A stretch of 64,000 bases of DNA from Candidatus Blautia intestinigallinarum (lineage in GTDB: Bacteria; Bacillota; Clostridia; Lachnospirales; Lachnospiraceae). Location: assembly GCA_019112635.1 (NCBI GenBank), contig DXIX01000028.1:47971-111970 (forward strand). The letters are read 5' to 3'. This document shows, piece after piece, positions 11,321 to 18,720 of this stretch. A program made the position numbers and the translations under genes. Numbering within the stretch: position 1 is the stretch's first letter; each line of letters opens with the position of its first letter. Below the pieces are notes generated by a model. That model searched no databases. It worked only from the letters and a program-made list of their open reading frames with translations, and had not been told where the DNA came from.

Positions 11321-12640
11321 TTAATTGCCCATCTCGAAGTTCAGCTGATCTTCTGCCTCCTGCAATGCCTCCATGGTATCCGCGCCGTTAATAATATTGA
11401 CGATCGCTGTTCCCACATAGTTACGTGCAGAATAGTGGTAGTCGCTCTGCTCTACGATCTGTACATGAGTACCCATCTCAACGATGTCTGCATAGATCGG
11501 CTGATCGTTGAAGTATTCAACGCCTTCCTGGTAAACCTCAGTCTCAGCTGCCGGTGCGTATGTAGAGATCACGCCGCCATCTTTCAGAGCATTGTCATAG
11601 GTTGTCGTGCTGCTTCCGAAAGTCTTTGCAAGGAAGTCTTTCGCAAGGTCAACGTTCTTACAGTTGGAGGTAATGTACAGAGAAGATCCGCCGTTACTTG
11701 CGTATCCCTCTCCGCCTTCCAGAGTCGGCATAGATGTGATTTCCCATTTACCGCTGTTCGCTTCTACTTTCTCGATGGTCGGGATAATCCAGTTTCCGTT
11801 CATAACACCAGCAACCTGGTCGCCCTGGATTGCCTTGTCTGTATAATCAGACCAGCTGTTCGGCATCAGAAGTGTGCCATCCTTTGCCATCTGAACCAGT
11901 TTCTCAACGATTGTTACCAGAGTCTCATTCTCAGTGATGTATGGTTTTCCATCTTTGAACTGAGACACGCCCTCAGCCTGCATCATCATGTATGGAAGGT
12001 CATTGCCATCGCTGTTCATACACAGAAGAGCTTTGCCTGTCTTGTCATGTACAGCTTTACCGATTTCCATGAACTCATCCCAGGTGCATCCTGTCAGGTC
12101 ATCAATGGTATATCCAGCCTCTTCCAGAAGGTCTGTACGATATGCGCATACAACGGTACCGTTGTCTACCGGTACACCGTAGTGCTCGCCATCGATGGTG
12201 GAGTAGTCAAGTTTCTCTGCTGCGAAATCATCCCAATTGATATCAATGTCTCCAAGTGGGGTCCATGCATCCGGATAATCTGCTACATATCTCTGAATGT
12301 AATGATCCTGGAACAGAACCAGATCAGGAAGATTGCTGAAATCGCCTGCAGATGCAGCAGTTGTAACTGCTGTCTCCACATCCTGTGAAGCTGCCTGCTC
12401 GATAATCTCAAGCTCAAAATCCGGATTTACATTCTCTTTGTAGTCTGCTGCCGCTGCTTCCAGAGCCGGAATATTAAATGCCGGGTCCCACGCGAATACG
12501 GTAAGCTTGTTTTCGCTGCCTTCCTCTGTCGCTGCATCGCCGCCATCAGATGAGCTGTCGCTTCCGCCACCGCCGCCGCAGGCTGCAAGTGAGAATGCCA
12601 TCACACCGGCAAGTAACACACTAAGTACTTTCTTTTTCAT
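11321..12640 (-). CDS. Sugar ABC transporter substrate-binding lipoprotein
   Basis: Extracellular solute-binding protein, family 1 (SBP_bac_1), 439 residues. The N-terminus is a lipoprotein signal (MKKKVLSVLLAGVMAF with the lipobox LAAC at about 18-21), followed by a Gly/Ser/Asp-rich tether and a mature two-lobed domain. Tryptophan and aromatic residues scattered through the mature part fit oligosaccharide binding. ATG 12640 has AAGGAGG at good spacing. It is the first gene of the importer operon and is preceded by the TATAAT plus CATACAATAC promoter. Galactoside or galacto-oligosaccharide binding is inferred from the shared promoter box with lacZ. Confidence 0.92.
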   Translation of the reverse strand: MKKKVLSVLLAGVMAFSLAACGGGGGSDSSSDGGDAATEEGSENKLTVFAWDPAFNIPALEAAAADYKENVNPDFELEIIEQAASQDVETAVTTAASAGDFSNLPDLVLFQDHYIQRYVADYPDAWTPLGDIDINWDDFAAEKLDYSTIDGEHYGVPVDNGTVVCAYRTDLLEEAGYTIDDLTGCTWDEFMEIGKAVHDKTGKALLCMNSDGNDLPYMMMQAEGVSQFKDGKPYITENETLVTIVEKLVQMAKDGTLLMPNSWSDYTDKAIQGDQVAGVMNGNWIIPTIEKVEANSGKWEITSMPTLEGGEGYASNGGSSLYITSNCKNVDLAKDFLAKTFGSSTTTYDNALKDGGVISTYAPAAETEVYQEGVEYFNDQPIYADIVEMGTHVQIVEQSDYHYSARNYVGTAIVNIINGADTMEALQEAEDQLNFEMGN

Positions 12641-12733
12641 ATTGCATGTCCTCCTTTTTACCGTAAAAAACTATGCCAATCACATGAAATCCGTCACCGG
12701 CATATGTTTTTTACATCAATAACTTATAGCGTT

Positions 12734-12764
12734 ATTATAGCAAAAGATTTTCATGTATTGTATG
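12734..12764 (-). promoter_or_regulatory. Sugar ABC operon promoter with AraC-type box
   Basis: TATAAT (minus strand, 12734-12739) with CATACAATAC (12755-12764) exactly 15 bases upstream. A weaker CATATAATG occurs 21 bases further upstream, the usual two-turn spacing of AraC-family half sites. The rest of 12641-12981 is AT-rich with no convincing gene. Confidence 0.7.
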
Positions 12765-12981
12765 CGAAACCGCCCACATTATATGCAATTTCAATCATCA
12801 TTATCCATTTTGCACTATTTTACCCTTGCGTCTATGGTACTTTTTATTCATTTCCATTACTTTCTTCACAATTTCGACAAAATCTATTATATTTTTTCGT
12901 CAATAGTACGCAAAATAAATAGCCAAAATTTGCTCACTTTTTTTGTGCATTTTCACGTATTCTGCTATTTTCATATGAGAA

Positions 12982-13494
12982 TTATGCAAAAAAGACTCTC
13001 TCCGGGTACTGTTTTTTCATAATCTGCAGCATCTCTTCATTCAAATCCAGCAATAATTTGATCTTTTGTTTTCCTTCTGTGATAATCATCGTGTAATAGG
13101 GAATGTCATCTTCATAAGATGTATAATCATATTTCCGAAGATGCTCCGTTCCCCCATTCTTGCGGTATTTCGCCACCACCTCATGCCAGTTGGGAGCCAC
13201 AGTCTCCAGATCCTTCAGATTCAGAACGTGAGCTGTTTTGCGGTAGCGCTTCCCGTAAATCACATCAATGGTAAGTTCATTATTGTCCAGAGTGTACTCA
13301 TAGCTTTTCTGCCCGAATATATCATAGACAAAATACAGTACCGCCAGAAGAAATCCCGGCAGCATAAATCCCCGGTTCAAAACGATTCCTTCCAGAATAA
13401 ACACGACACAGAAGAAGATCATGATTCCCTTCAGCAGCCCGGTCATTGCTTTCTTCTTTCTCTCCACCTGTGTCACAACTCGATAATTATACAT
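12982..13494 (-). CDS. Small membrane protein of unknown function
   Basis: About 170 residues. A basic N-terminal segment (VERKKK) is followed by two hydrophobic helices (about 22-60) and a soluble C-terminal domain rich in charged and aromatic residues. I think it resembles the DUF6106 group of Lachnospiraceae proteins, but this is from memory and not certain. ATG 13494 has GGAAGG well spaced; an ATG at 13503 is almost on top of the ribosome site. It follows the second AraC gene with a stop/start overlap region and is the last gene of the GH112-MATE-AraC operon. Confidence 0.7.
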   Translation of the reverse strand: MYNYRVVTQVERKKKAMTGLLKGIMIFFCVVFILEGIVLNRGFMLPGFLLAVLYFVYDIFGQKSYEYTLDNNELTIDVIYGKRYRKTAHVLNLKDLETVAPNWHEVVAKYRKNGGTEHLRKYDYTSYEDDIPYYTMIITEGKQKIKLLLDLNEEMLQIMKKQYPERVFFA

Positions 13495-13496
13495 CT

Positions 13497-14435
13497 CTAC
13501 CATCCTTCCTCTGAGTGAATATCCACGTTCAAAAGCTGTCTCTCATAATTCTCAGGCCTCTTCCGCCATTCCATCGGCGTCACTCCCATAATCTGTTTAA
13601 AATTCCGGTTAAACGTGGAACTGGTTGTAAATCCGCATTTGTGCGCCACATCCACAATCGGCTCTTCTGTCTTCTCCAGATGATCGCAGGCCACATGAAC
13701 ACGCACAAAATTAATATATTCCAAAGGGCTCATCTGCATATAATAAGAAAAGATTCTGCGAAAGTGGGTCTCGCTGATGTGAACCTGATCCGCCAGATCC
13801 TTCACCCGCAGAGGCTCCATATAGTGTACACTGATATAATCCAACACCTTTGTGATCACTGTCGTCAGCTCTTCTCCCTCCGACCACTCCTTCTCTTCCT
13901 CCTTACGGTTGATACGGGCAATGTTCACCAGCAGTCCTAAGAGAACTCCTTTTGCCTCCTCCAGATAGAACTCCTCGCTGGCGCGCATAATGTCCATGAG
14001 TCTGAGAATCATCCGCGCGATCACCGCATATTCCTCCGCCTTCAGAAACATGGCCCTGGAATTAATCCTCTGAATCAGAAATTCTGCCTGCCCCGGATTG
14101 TCATAGTAGAAATGACGCAGAAACCCTTCCACATCCACGAACAGATATTCCCAGCTGCTCAGCTTGCCAGGATCACTGTTGGTAGTGTGGGGATAATTCT
14201 TGGGAATAATGCTGAATTCTTCCCCGTGGAAACGGACGTCTTCTTTTCCCAGCGTCAGAATTCCATCCCCGCTGTAACAGTAACCAATCTCCATATAATT
14301 GTGAAAATGAAGATAGTCAATGTCTCTGCCATATTCCTGGGTCCATTTTTTCCCCAGAAGTGCCTGAAGAGGACTTCCCGGCGGCATCTGATAATACCGA
14401 AACTCAATCTTATCCCTTTTTTTCCTTCTGCTCAT
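13497..14435 (-). CDS. AraC family transcriptional regulator (GH112 operon)
   Basis: About 312 residues with an N-terminal cupin domain (HFHNYMEIGYCYSG near residue 45) and a C-terminal AraC helix-turn-helix pair (about 205-305, VKDLADQVHISETHFRRIF and DVAHKCGFTTSSTFNRNFK). The frame is open upstream within the MATE gene, but AGGAG eight bases before ATG 14435 sets the start, overlapping the MATE gene end by 26 bases. Lying within an operon that begins with a GH112 phosphorylase, it probably senses a host- or milk-glycan-derived sugar; this is inferred from context. Confidence 0.88.
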   Translation of the reverse strand: MSRRKKRDKIEFRYYQMPPGSPLQALLGKKWTQEYGRDIDYLHFHNYMEIGYCYSGDGILTLGKEDVRFHGEEFSIIPKNYPHTTNSDPGKLSSWEYLFVDVEGFLRHFYYDNPGQAEFLIQRINSRAMFLKAEEYAVIARMILRLMDIMRASEEFYLEEAKGVLLGLLVNIARINRKEEEKEWSEGEELTTVITKVLDYISVHYMEPLRVKDLADQVHISETHFRRIFSYYMQMSPLEYINFVRVHVACDHLEKTEEPIVDVAHKCGFTTSSTFNRNFKQIMGVTPMEWRKRPENYERQLLNVDIHSEEGW

Positions 14436-15798
14436 CTTCATCACTCCTGCCTTCCGATATTTTGAACTCTTTCTTCTCCCATGCACCGGAATAATACCGA
14501 ACAGCTCCCACAAGAGCCGCACAGATCCAGGTGATCGGGGACACAAACCAAAGACCTCTGTATCCAAAAAGCATTGGAAGCAAAAAAGCACAGCCAATCC
14601 TTGTGATGACTTCGCTGACTCCCATCAATACGGTCACTGCCACATCCCCGGTAGCCCTCAGAATGTTGTGATAGACTACCAGAATGCCTCCGGCCAGGAA
14701 AAATACAGTAAAAATCCGCATATATTCGATTCCATACTGAATCGCCTCCGGTGTACCGGTGAAAGCCCTCATAATCGGCCCTGCCAGGAAGAACACAGCC
14801 GGGCAGAACACACCATAGCAGATCACATTCAGAAGATACGCACTTCGCACTCCCTTTTTCACCCGCAGCAGATTCCCCGCGCCGGCATTCTGCCCGGCAA
14901 AGGTACCCATGGAGGATCCGATGGCGTCCGCCAGCTGAAACCCCAGTCCTTCCACTTTCATGCACACACCGTAGGCGACAATCATCGCTGTGCCATAGGT
15001 ATTGATCACCGCCTGGAGCGTCATATCTGAGATGGAAATGATACTCATCTGCAGTCCCGTGGGCAATCCGTAACGCAGTACCTGTCCCACCAGATACCCG
15101 TCCGGCCGCCATTTTCTTCTCGGCACGCGCAGAACCGGAAGAATCCAAAGGGCGTAGATAAGGCACAGAATTCCCGATACCAGCTGGGATAAGACTGTGG
15201 CAAAGGCAGCACCGGCCACTCCCATGGGCATCCAGGACACGAATGCAATATCCAGAATTACATTCAGAATACTGGACAAAATCAAAAAAATCAGAGGGAC
15301 AACAGAATTTCCCATTGCCCTGAGCACTGCTGAGGCAAAATTATACAGCATAGTGGCCGCACATCCCAGATAGATAACCACAAGATATGTATACGCCTGG
15401 GGCATCAGCTCTTCGCTGGTCTGAAGCACCTGCAGCAGAGGACGGGCTGTCCATACCCCAAGCAAAGTCACAAGAACCGCAACCCACAAAGACACATGGG
15501 CTCCCGCGGTGAATGTCTCCTGTATTTTCTTTTTCTCCCCCGCTCCGTAGAACTGAGAGATCACCACACTCACACCGGTGGTGACTCCCATCATAATCGA
15601 GAACATCATATACATGGCAGATCCGGAGATACTCACGGCCGCCAGTGCCTGGTCCCCCAGATATCTGCCCACAATATAGGTATCCGCGAAATTATAAATT
15701 CTCTGACAGAGCATTCCCAGAAGAACCGGGAGACCAAAAACTGCCATCTGGCGCAGCACAGGTCCCCGGGTCATATCCATTGTCTGTTCCTTCTTCAT
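14410..15798 (-). CDS. MATE family efflux transporter
   Basis: Multidrug and toxic compound extrusion family, 462 residues, with twelve hydrophobic helices arranged as two similar halves. The start region TRGPVLRQMAVFGLPVLLGMLCQRIYN is typical. ATG 15798 is only 3 bases after the GH112 stop and has a weak ribosome site, so it may be coupled; ATG 15780, with AGAAGGA before it, is a good alternative start. Members export drugs or metabolites with Na+ or H+ exchange. Why it is placed between a sugar phosphorylase and a sugar regulator is unclear; export of a sugar analogue or by-product is only a guess. Confidence 0.9.
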   Translation of the reverse strand: MKKEQTMDMTRGPVLRQMAVFGLPVLLGMLCQRIYNFADTYIVGRYLGDQALAAVSISGSAMYMMFSIMMGVTTGVSVVISQFYGAGEKKKIQETFTAGAHVSLWVAVLVTLLGVWTARPLLQVLQTSEELMPQAYTYLVVIYLGCAATMLYNFASAVLRAMGNSVVPLIFLILSSILNVILDIAFVSWMPMGVAGAAFATVLSQLVSGILCLIYALWILPVLRVPRRKWRPDGYLVGQVLRYGLPTGLQMSIISISDMTLQAVINTYGTAMIVAYGVCMKVEGLGFQLADAIGSSMGTFAGQNAGAGNLLRVKKGVRSAYLLNVICYGVFCPAVFFLAGPIMRAFTGTPEAIQYGIEYMRIFTVFFLAGGILVVYHNILRATGDVAVTVLMGVSEVITRIGCAFLLPMLFGYRGLWFVSPITWICAALVGAVRYYSGAWEKKEFKISEGRSDEDEQKEKKG

Positions 15799-15801
15799 GA
15801 C

Positions 15802-17964
15802 TTAGATCTCATACCAGCGAATCTCATTGGCGCCAAGATCCACCTGGAAGCTGGAACCGTCTCCACGGTAAACGGTTGTACTCTGAGGTTCATAAGTATT
15901 GTTGACCACACAGAACTTGCCGTTTTTGACGTAAGCATGAACTTCCACATTGAAATTCTCACTGAACCACCGGCGCAGATTTTCTTCGTCATGGGCAGCC
16001 CACAGAATTGCCCGATAAAGGATTCTGCTGTTCTCGAAACTATACGGCAATCCACTGATATACACACAGCGTCCCTCTCCGAATTCCTTCACCGCCATCT
16101 GAACCTCCCGGTCTCTCTGCACCAGAATTTTGGTGCCTTCCAGAGCATAGATATTTTTCTTGCCCTCACCGAAATCAATCTCACCGGTACAGTCTTCCTT
16201 GATGAAATGGTCATGTTCTTCCCAGTTATATTTGTCCACATTCAGCGTGAATCCCGTCTCCTTCTCCACTCCCATCACCGTAGCCAGCTGGAAGAAATGC
16301 CCCTCATACTGGTGAGCCGAAGGCTCTCCCACACCGATAAAACCGCCGCCCCGATAGATGAATCTCTTGACGGCTGTGATAATCTTCTCGTCCGTCCAAT
16401 TCTCTCCTCCTGTGTACGCCGTGTCCGCATCTCCCACATTCAGGATCACATCCAGGTCGTCCAGAATTCCGGGATCCCGGCGGATATCATCAAAACTGAT
16501 GAACCGCACGTCAAAAGGAGCACCGCTTAAGGCTTCCATGATGCCTGCATAAGAATAATTCTGCTTATGATAAATAGCATGGTGAACCATATGATTGCCC
16601 CAGGCTCTCATCTTTCCCCAGCAGTTTAAAACTGCCACTTTCTTGATACAATAGGGTGTCGTCCCTTTGATATTCTCATAGAGAGTCCGAAACTCCTCAC
16701 AGACACTCTCCACATAATCTATGAAATCCGGAAATTTCATGGCCAGTTTCAGGTATCCTCCGTAGCCGATCCGGTCAATGGGGCTTCTCAGAATCGCACG
16801 TCTCGCCGTCACCCAGTTCACCTTCGCCTCTTTCACCGGGTCTCCTCCTTCATGGAAGGTATCCGGGAAAAAATAGGGCAGGAACCGACCCTCGGTATAT
16901 TTCACACCTTTGATATCACTGATCAGACGAAGCGTGGCACCGTTTCCCACACTTCCCACCACAGCGTCCAGTCCGATGTCTTGGAATTCTTCCATAAAAG
17001 GCTCCATGCCAATCCAGTGATCTCCCAGGAACATCATGGCTTCCTTGCCGCATTCGTGTGTGATGTCCACCATCTCTCTGGCCAGCTTCGCCACCTCTCT
17101 TCTCTGGAAATTCTGAAAATCCAGAAATTCTTTTGACGGAATCCGGTAGGTATTATTCATATATCCCTGGTCGATGATGAACTCCGGGCGGAACCGGTAA
17201 CCGACTTCTTGTTCAAACTGTTCCAGAATATAAGGGCTTACCGAAGCAGAATACCCATACCAGTCCACATACTTTTCCCGGGCCAGCTCATCAAAAATCA
17301 ACGTAAACTGATGGAAAAAAGTTGTGTACCGGATCACATCCACATAAGGATGGTCCGCAATAAATTTTCTCAGACGTTCCATGGAATACCGGTGCGTCTT
17401 CGGCTGCCGCACATCGAAGGTAATCTGTTTTTCGAAATCTTTCCATCCATTGGTCACGGCATTATACATATGTACCGGATCCCACATGATATAAGCGAGA
17501 AAACTCACGGTGTAATCATGGAATTCTCTGGGATCCCTCAGAATCACATCTCCCTGGTCCGCGTCATAACTCCACTCCCCGGCGGGAACCACCTCTCCTG
17601 TGGTACGGTCAATGACCTCCCACCATCTGGCAATGTCATCCCGGTCGTTCACCTTCAGCATGTCCGGATAGAGGTGATCCATCAGGTGAATTCTCAGACT
17701 GCCGCCCACAGCAGTGTAGAACGACGTCATAATGTACATCTGCTGAATCTCATCCGGATTGGCTTTCGCCCAGGCGTTGTCCTTCCTGGTTGTATAATAA
17801 GTTGAATAGACCTTTGCATCCACATTCTTCAATTCTTCCGGATAATCGGTACCGTCACAGTCGCGAATCGCGTCAGCCCCCCATCTTCTGGCCAGCTTTA
17901 TAGTCTCAGGCACCACATCCACATCTGTGGGGATGGTCACTCTCCCCTTCGTATGTTCTCTCAC
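15802..17964 (-). CDS. lnpA: 1,3-beta-galactosyl-HexNAc phosphorylase (GH112)
   Basis: GH112 phosphorylase, 720 residues from GTG 17964 (GAAAGGAG 7 bases upstream; the open frame continues to GTG 18000). The N-terminal GRVTIPTDVD and WGADAIRDCDGTDYPEEL blocks and the GDHWIGMEP motif (Asp about 315, the probable general acid) are characteristic. The barrel is followed by a glutamine-amidotransferase-like domain and a C-terminal beta domain. Known members split lacto-N-biose or galacto-N-biose, and some split galactosyl-rhamnose, with phosphate to give galactose 1-phosphate. Which of these is used cannot be told from sequence alone. No signal peptide, so cytoplasmic. It heads the MATE-AraC-membrane protein operon. 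Confidence 0.9.
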   Translation of the reverse strand: MREHTKGRVTIPTDVDVVPETIKLARRWGADAIRDCDGTDYPEELKNVDAKVYSTYYTTRKDNAWAKANPDEIQQMYIMTSFYTAVGGSLRIHLMDHLYPDMLKVNDRDDIARWWEVIDRTTGEVVPAGEWSYDADQGDVILRDPREFHDYTVSFLAYIMWDPVHMYNAVTNGWKDFEKQITFDVRQPKTHRYSMERLRKFIADHPYVDVIRYTTFFHQFTLIFDELAREKYVDWYGYSASVSPYILEQFEQEVGYRFRPEFIIDQGYMNNTYRIPSKEFLDFQNFQRREVAKLAREMVDITHECGKEAMMFLGDHWIGMEPFMEEFQDIGLDAVVGSVGNGATLRLISDIKGVKYTEGRFLPYFFPDTFHEGGDPVKEAKVNWVTARRAILRSPIDRIGYGGYLKLAMKFPDFIDYVESVCEEFRTLYENIKGTTPYCIKKVAVLNCWGKMRAWGNHMVHHAIYHKQNYSYAGIMEALSGAPFDVRFISFDDIRRDPGILDDLDVILNVGDADTAYTGGENWTDEKIITAVKRFIYRGGGFIGVGEPSAHQYEGHFFQLATVMGVEKETGFTLNVDKYNWEEHDHFIKEDCTGEIDFGEGKKNIYALEGTKILVQRDREVQMAVKEFGEGRCVYISGLPYSFENSRILYRAILWAAHDEENLRRWFSENFNVEVHAYVKNGKFCVVNNTYEPQSTTVYRGDGSSFQVDLGANEIRWYEI

Positions 17965-18003
17965 TATGGTTCTCCTTTCGGCTGTGTATTTTGTATTCAC
18001 TTT

Positions 18004-18009
18004 ATTATA
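18004..18009 (-). promoter_or_regulatory. GH112 operon -10 element (tentative)
   Basis: TATAAT on the minus strand about 40 bases before the GTG start. A TTGACT at 18030-18035 is 20 bases away, too far for a normal spacer, so an activator may be needed. The CATACAATAC box of the lacZ locus is not present here. Confidence 0.35.
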
Positions 18010-18081
18010 TTATTTCATAATCTCATCACAGTCAATTTACAGATGAAAAAAATATCTCAAATCTTTCCCCGCTCCATTCTC

Positions 18082-18138
18082 TTGCAATCTTTTTCGATAT
18101 GCGCTATACTTGAAATATCAATTTTGTTAAACGTTTAA
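18082..18138 (+). promoter_or_regulatory. marR-type gene promoter and palindromic operator
   Basis: TTGCAA (18082-18087), 17-base spacer, TATACT (18105-18110). Downstream, at 18127-18138, is the perfect 12-base palindrome TTAAACGTTTAA, in the leader before the ATG. MarR-family dimers bind palindromes of this type, so autorepression is likely. Confidence 0.7.
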
Positions 18139-18158
18139 TTATTTCAGAGGTAATCAAT

Positions 18159-18626
18159 ATGGATGATGAATTAAAAGAACGTTTCTTCAACACAATGATG
18201 TGTTTTCGGAAACTGGAAGCCGCCTTCTCCATCGAGTGTGAAATGCAGATGAATGAGATGGCAATTCTACATAACATCACAGGAAACTGCAGCTGCCAGG
18301 AATGTACCTGCATGAATCTGGACGTCCCCAAAATGCAGGAGAAGCTCCAGATCTCAAAGCCTGCCGTCTCCTACATTCTCAATGCCCTGGAGAAGAAGAA
18401 CTATATTGTCCGGGAGATTGACCCCAAAGACCGCAGGAAAATCACCATCTCCACCACACCGGAAGGAGAAGCTGCCGCAGAGCGCTCCCTGGAACGCTAC
18501 GATGCCGTCTGGTCTGATATTCTCACACGTTTCGGTGAAGACAATATGCGCCAGCTGCTGGATCTTCTCACCGATCTCAACGAACTCTACGCTTCCATGG
18601 ATCCAAAGAAAAAGTGTTCCAAATAA
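18159..18626 (+). CDS. MarR family regulator with cysteine cluster
   Basis: 155 residues with a winged helix-turn-helix: recognition region ISKPAVSYILNALEKKNYI and the wing VREIDPKDRRKITISTTPEG with the conserved D-x-R-R. Unusually, the segment between the dimerisation helix and the HTH holds CSCQECTC (four cysteines within eight residues, about 46-53), suggesting metal or redox sensing. An upstream AGAGG ribosome site precedes ATG 18159. It stands alone, divergent from the GH112 operon and convergent with clpC, so its regulon is not obvious; the leader palindrome suggests autoregulation. The cysteine role is inference. Confidence 0.85.
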   Translation: MDDELKERFFNTMMCFRKLEAAFSIECEMQMNEMAILHNITGNCSCQECTCMNLDVPKMQEKLQISKPAVSYILNALEKKNYIVREIDPKDRRKITISTTPEGEAAAERSLERYDAVWSDILTRFGEDNMRQLLDLLTDLNELYASMDPKKKCSK

Positions 18627-18635
18627 AAGTGAAAT

Positions 18636-18684
18636 AAAAAAGGGATTGCAAAAACACTCAACGTTTTTTGCAATCCCTTTTTTC
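18636..18684. terminator. Bidirectional terminator between marR-type gene and clpC
   Basis: AAGGGATTGCAAAAA pairs with TTTTTTGCAATCCCTT, one of the strongest hairpins in the window, with T or A runs on each side, so it can end both convergent transcripts. Confidence 0.9.
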
Positions 18685-18720
18685 AATCGAAAAATCTTTC
18701 GCGCCGCGGCATCTGAATAC

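Noticed and set aside
11141-12388. Plus-strand open frame opposite the sugar-binding lipoprotein
   Set aside because: Cysteine-rich, no motif; the minus strand carries an obvious signal peptide and lipoprotein.
12704-13022. Two plus-strand small frames in the AT-rich region upstream of the sugar operon
   Set aside because: They lie over the promoter and AraC box, start without a ribosome site and have low-complexity products.
14441-15166. Alternative frame inside the MATE gene
   Set aside because: Same strand, wrong frame, without hydrophobic helices; the MATE frame is clear.
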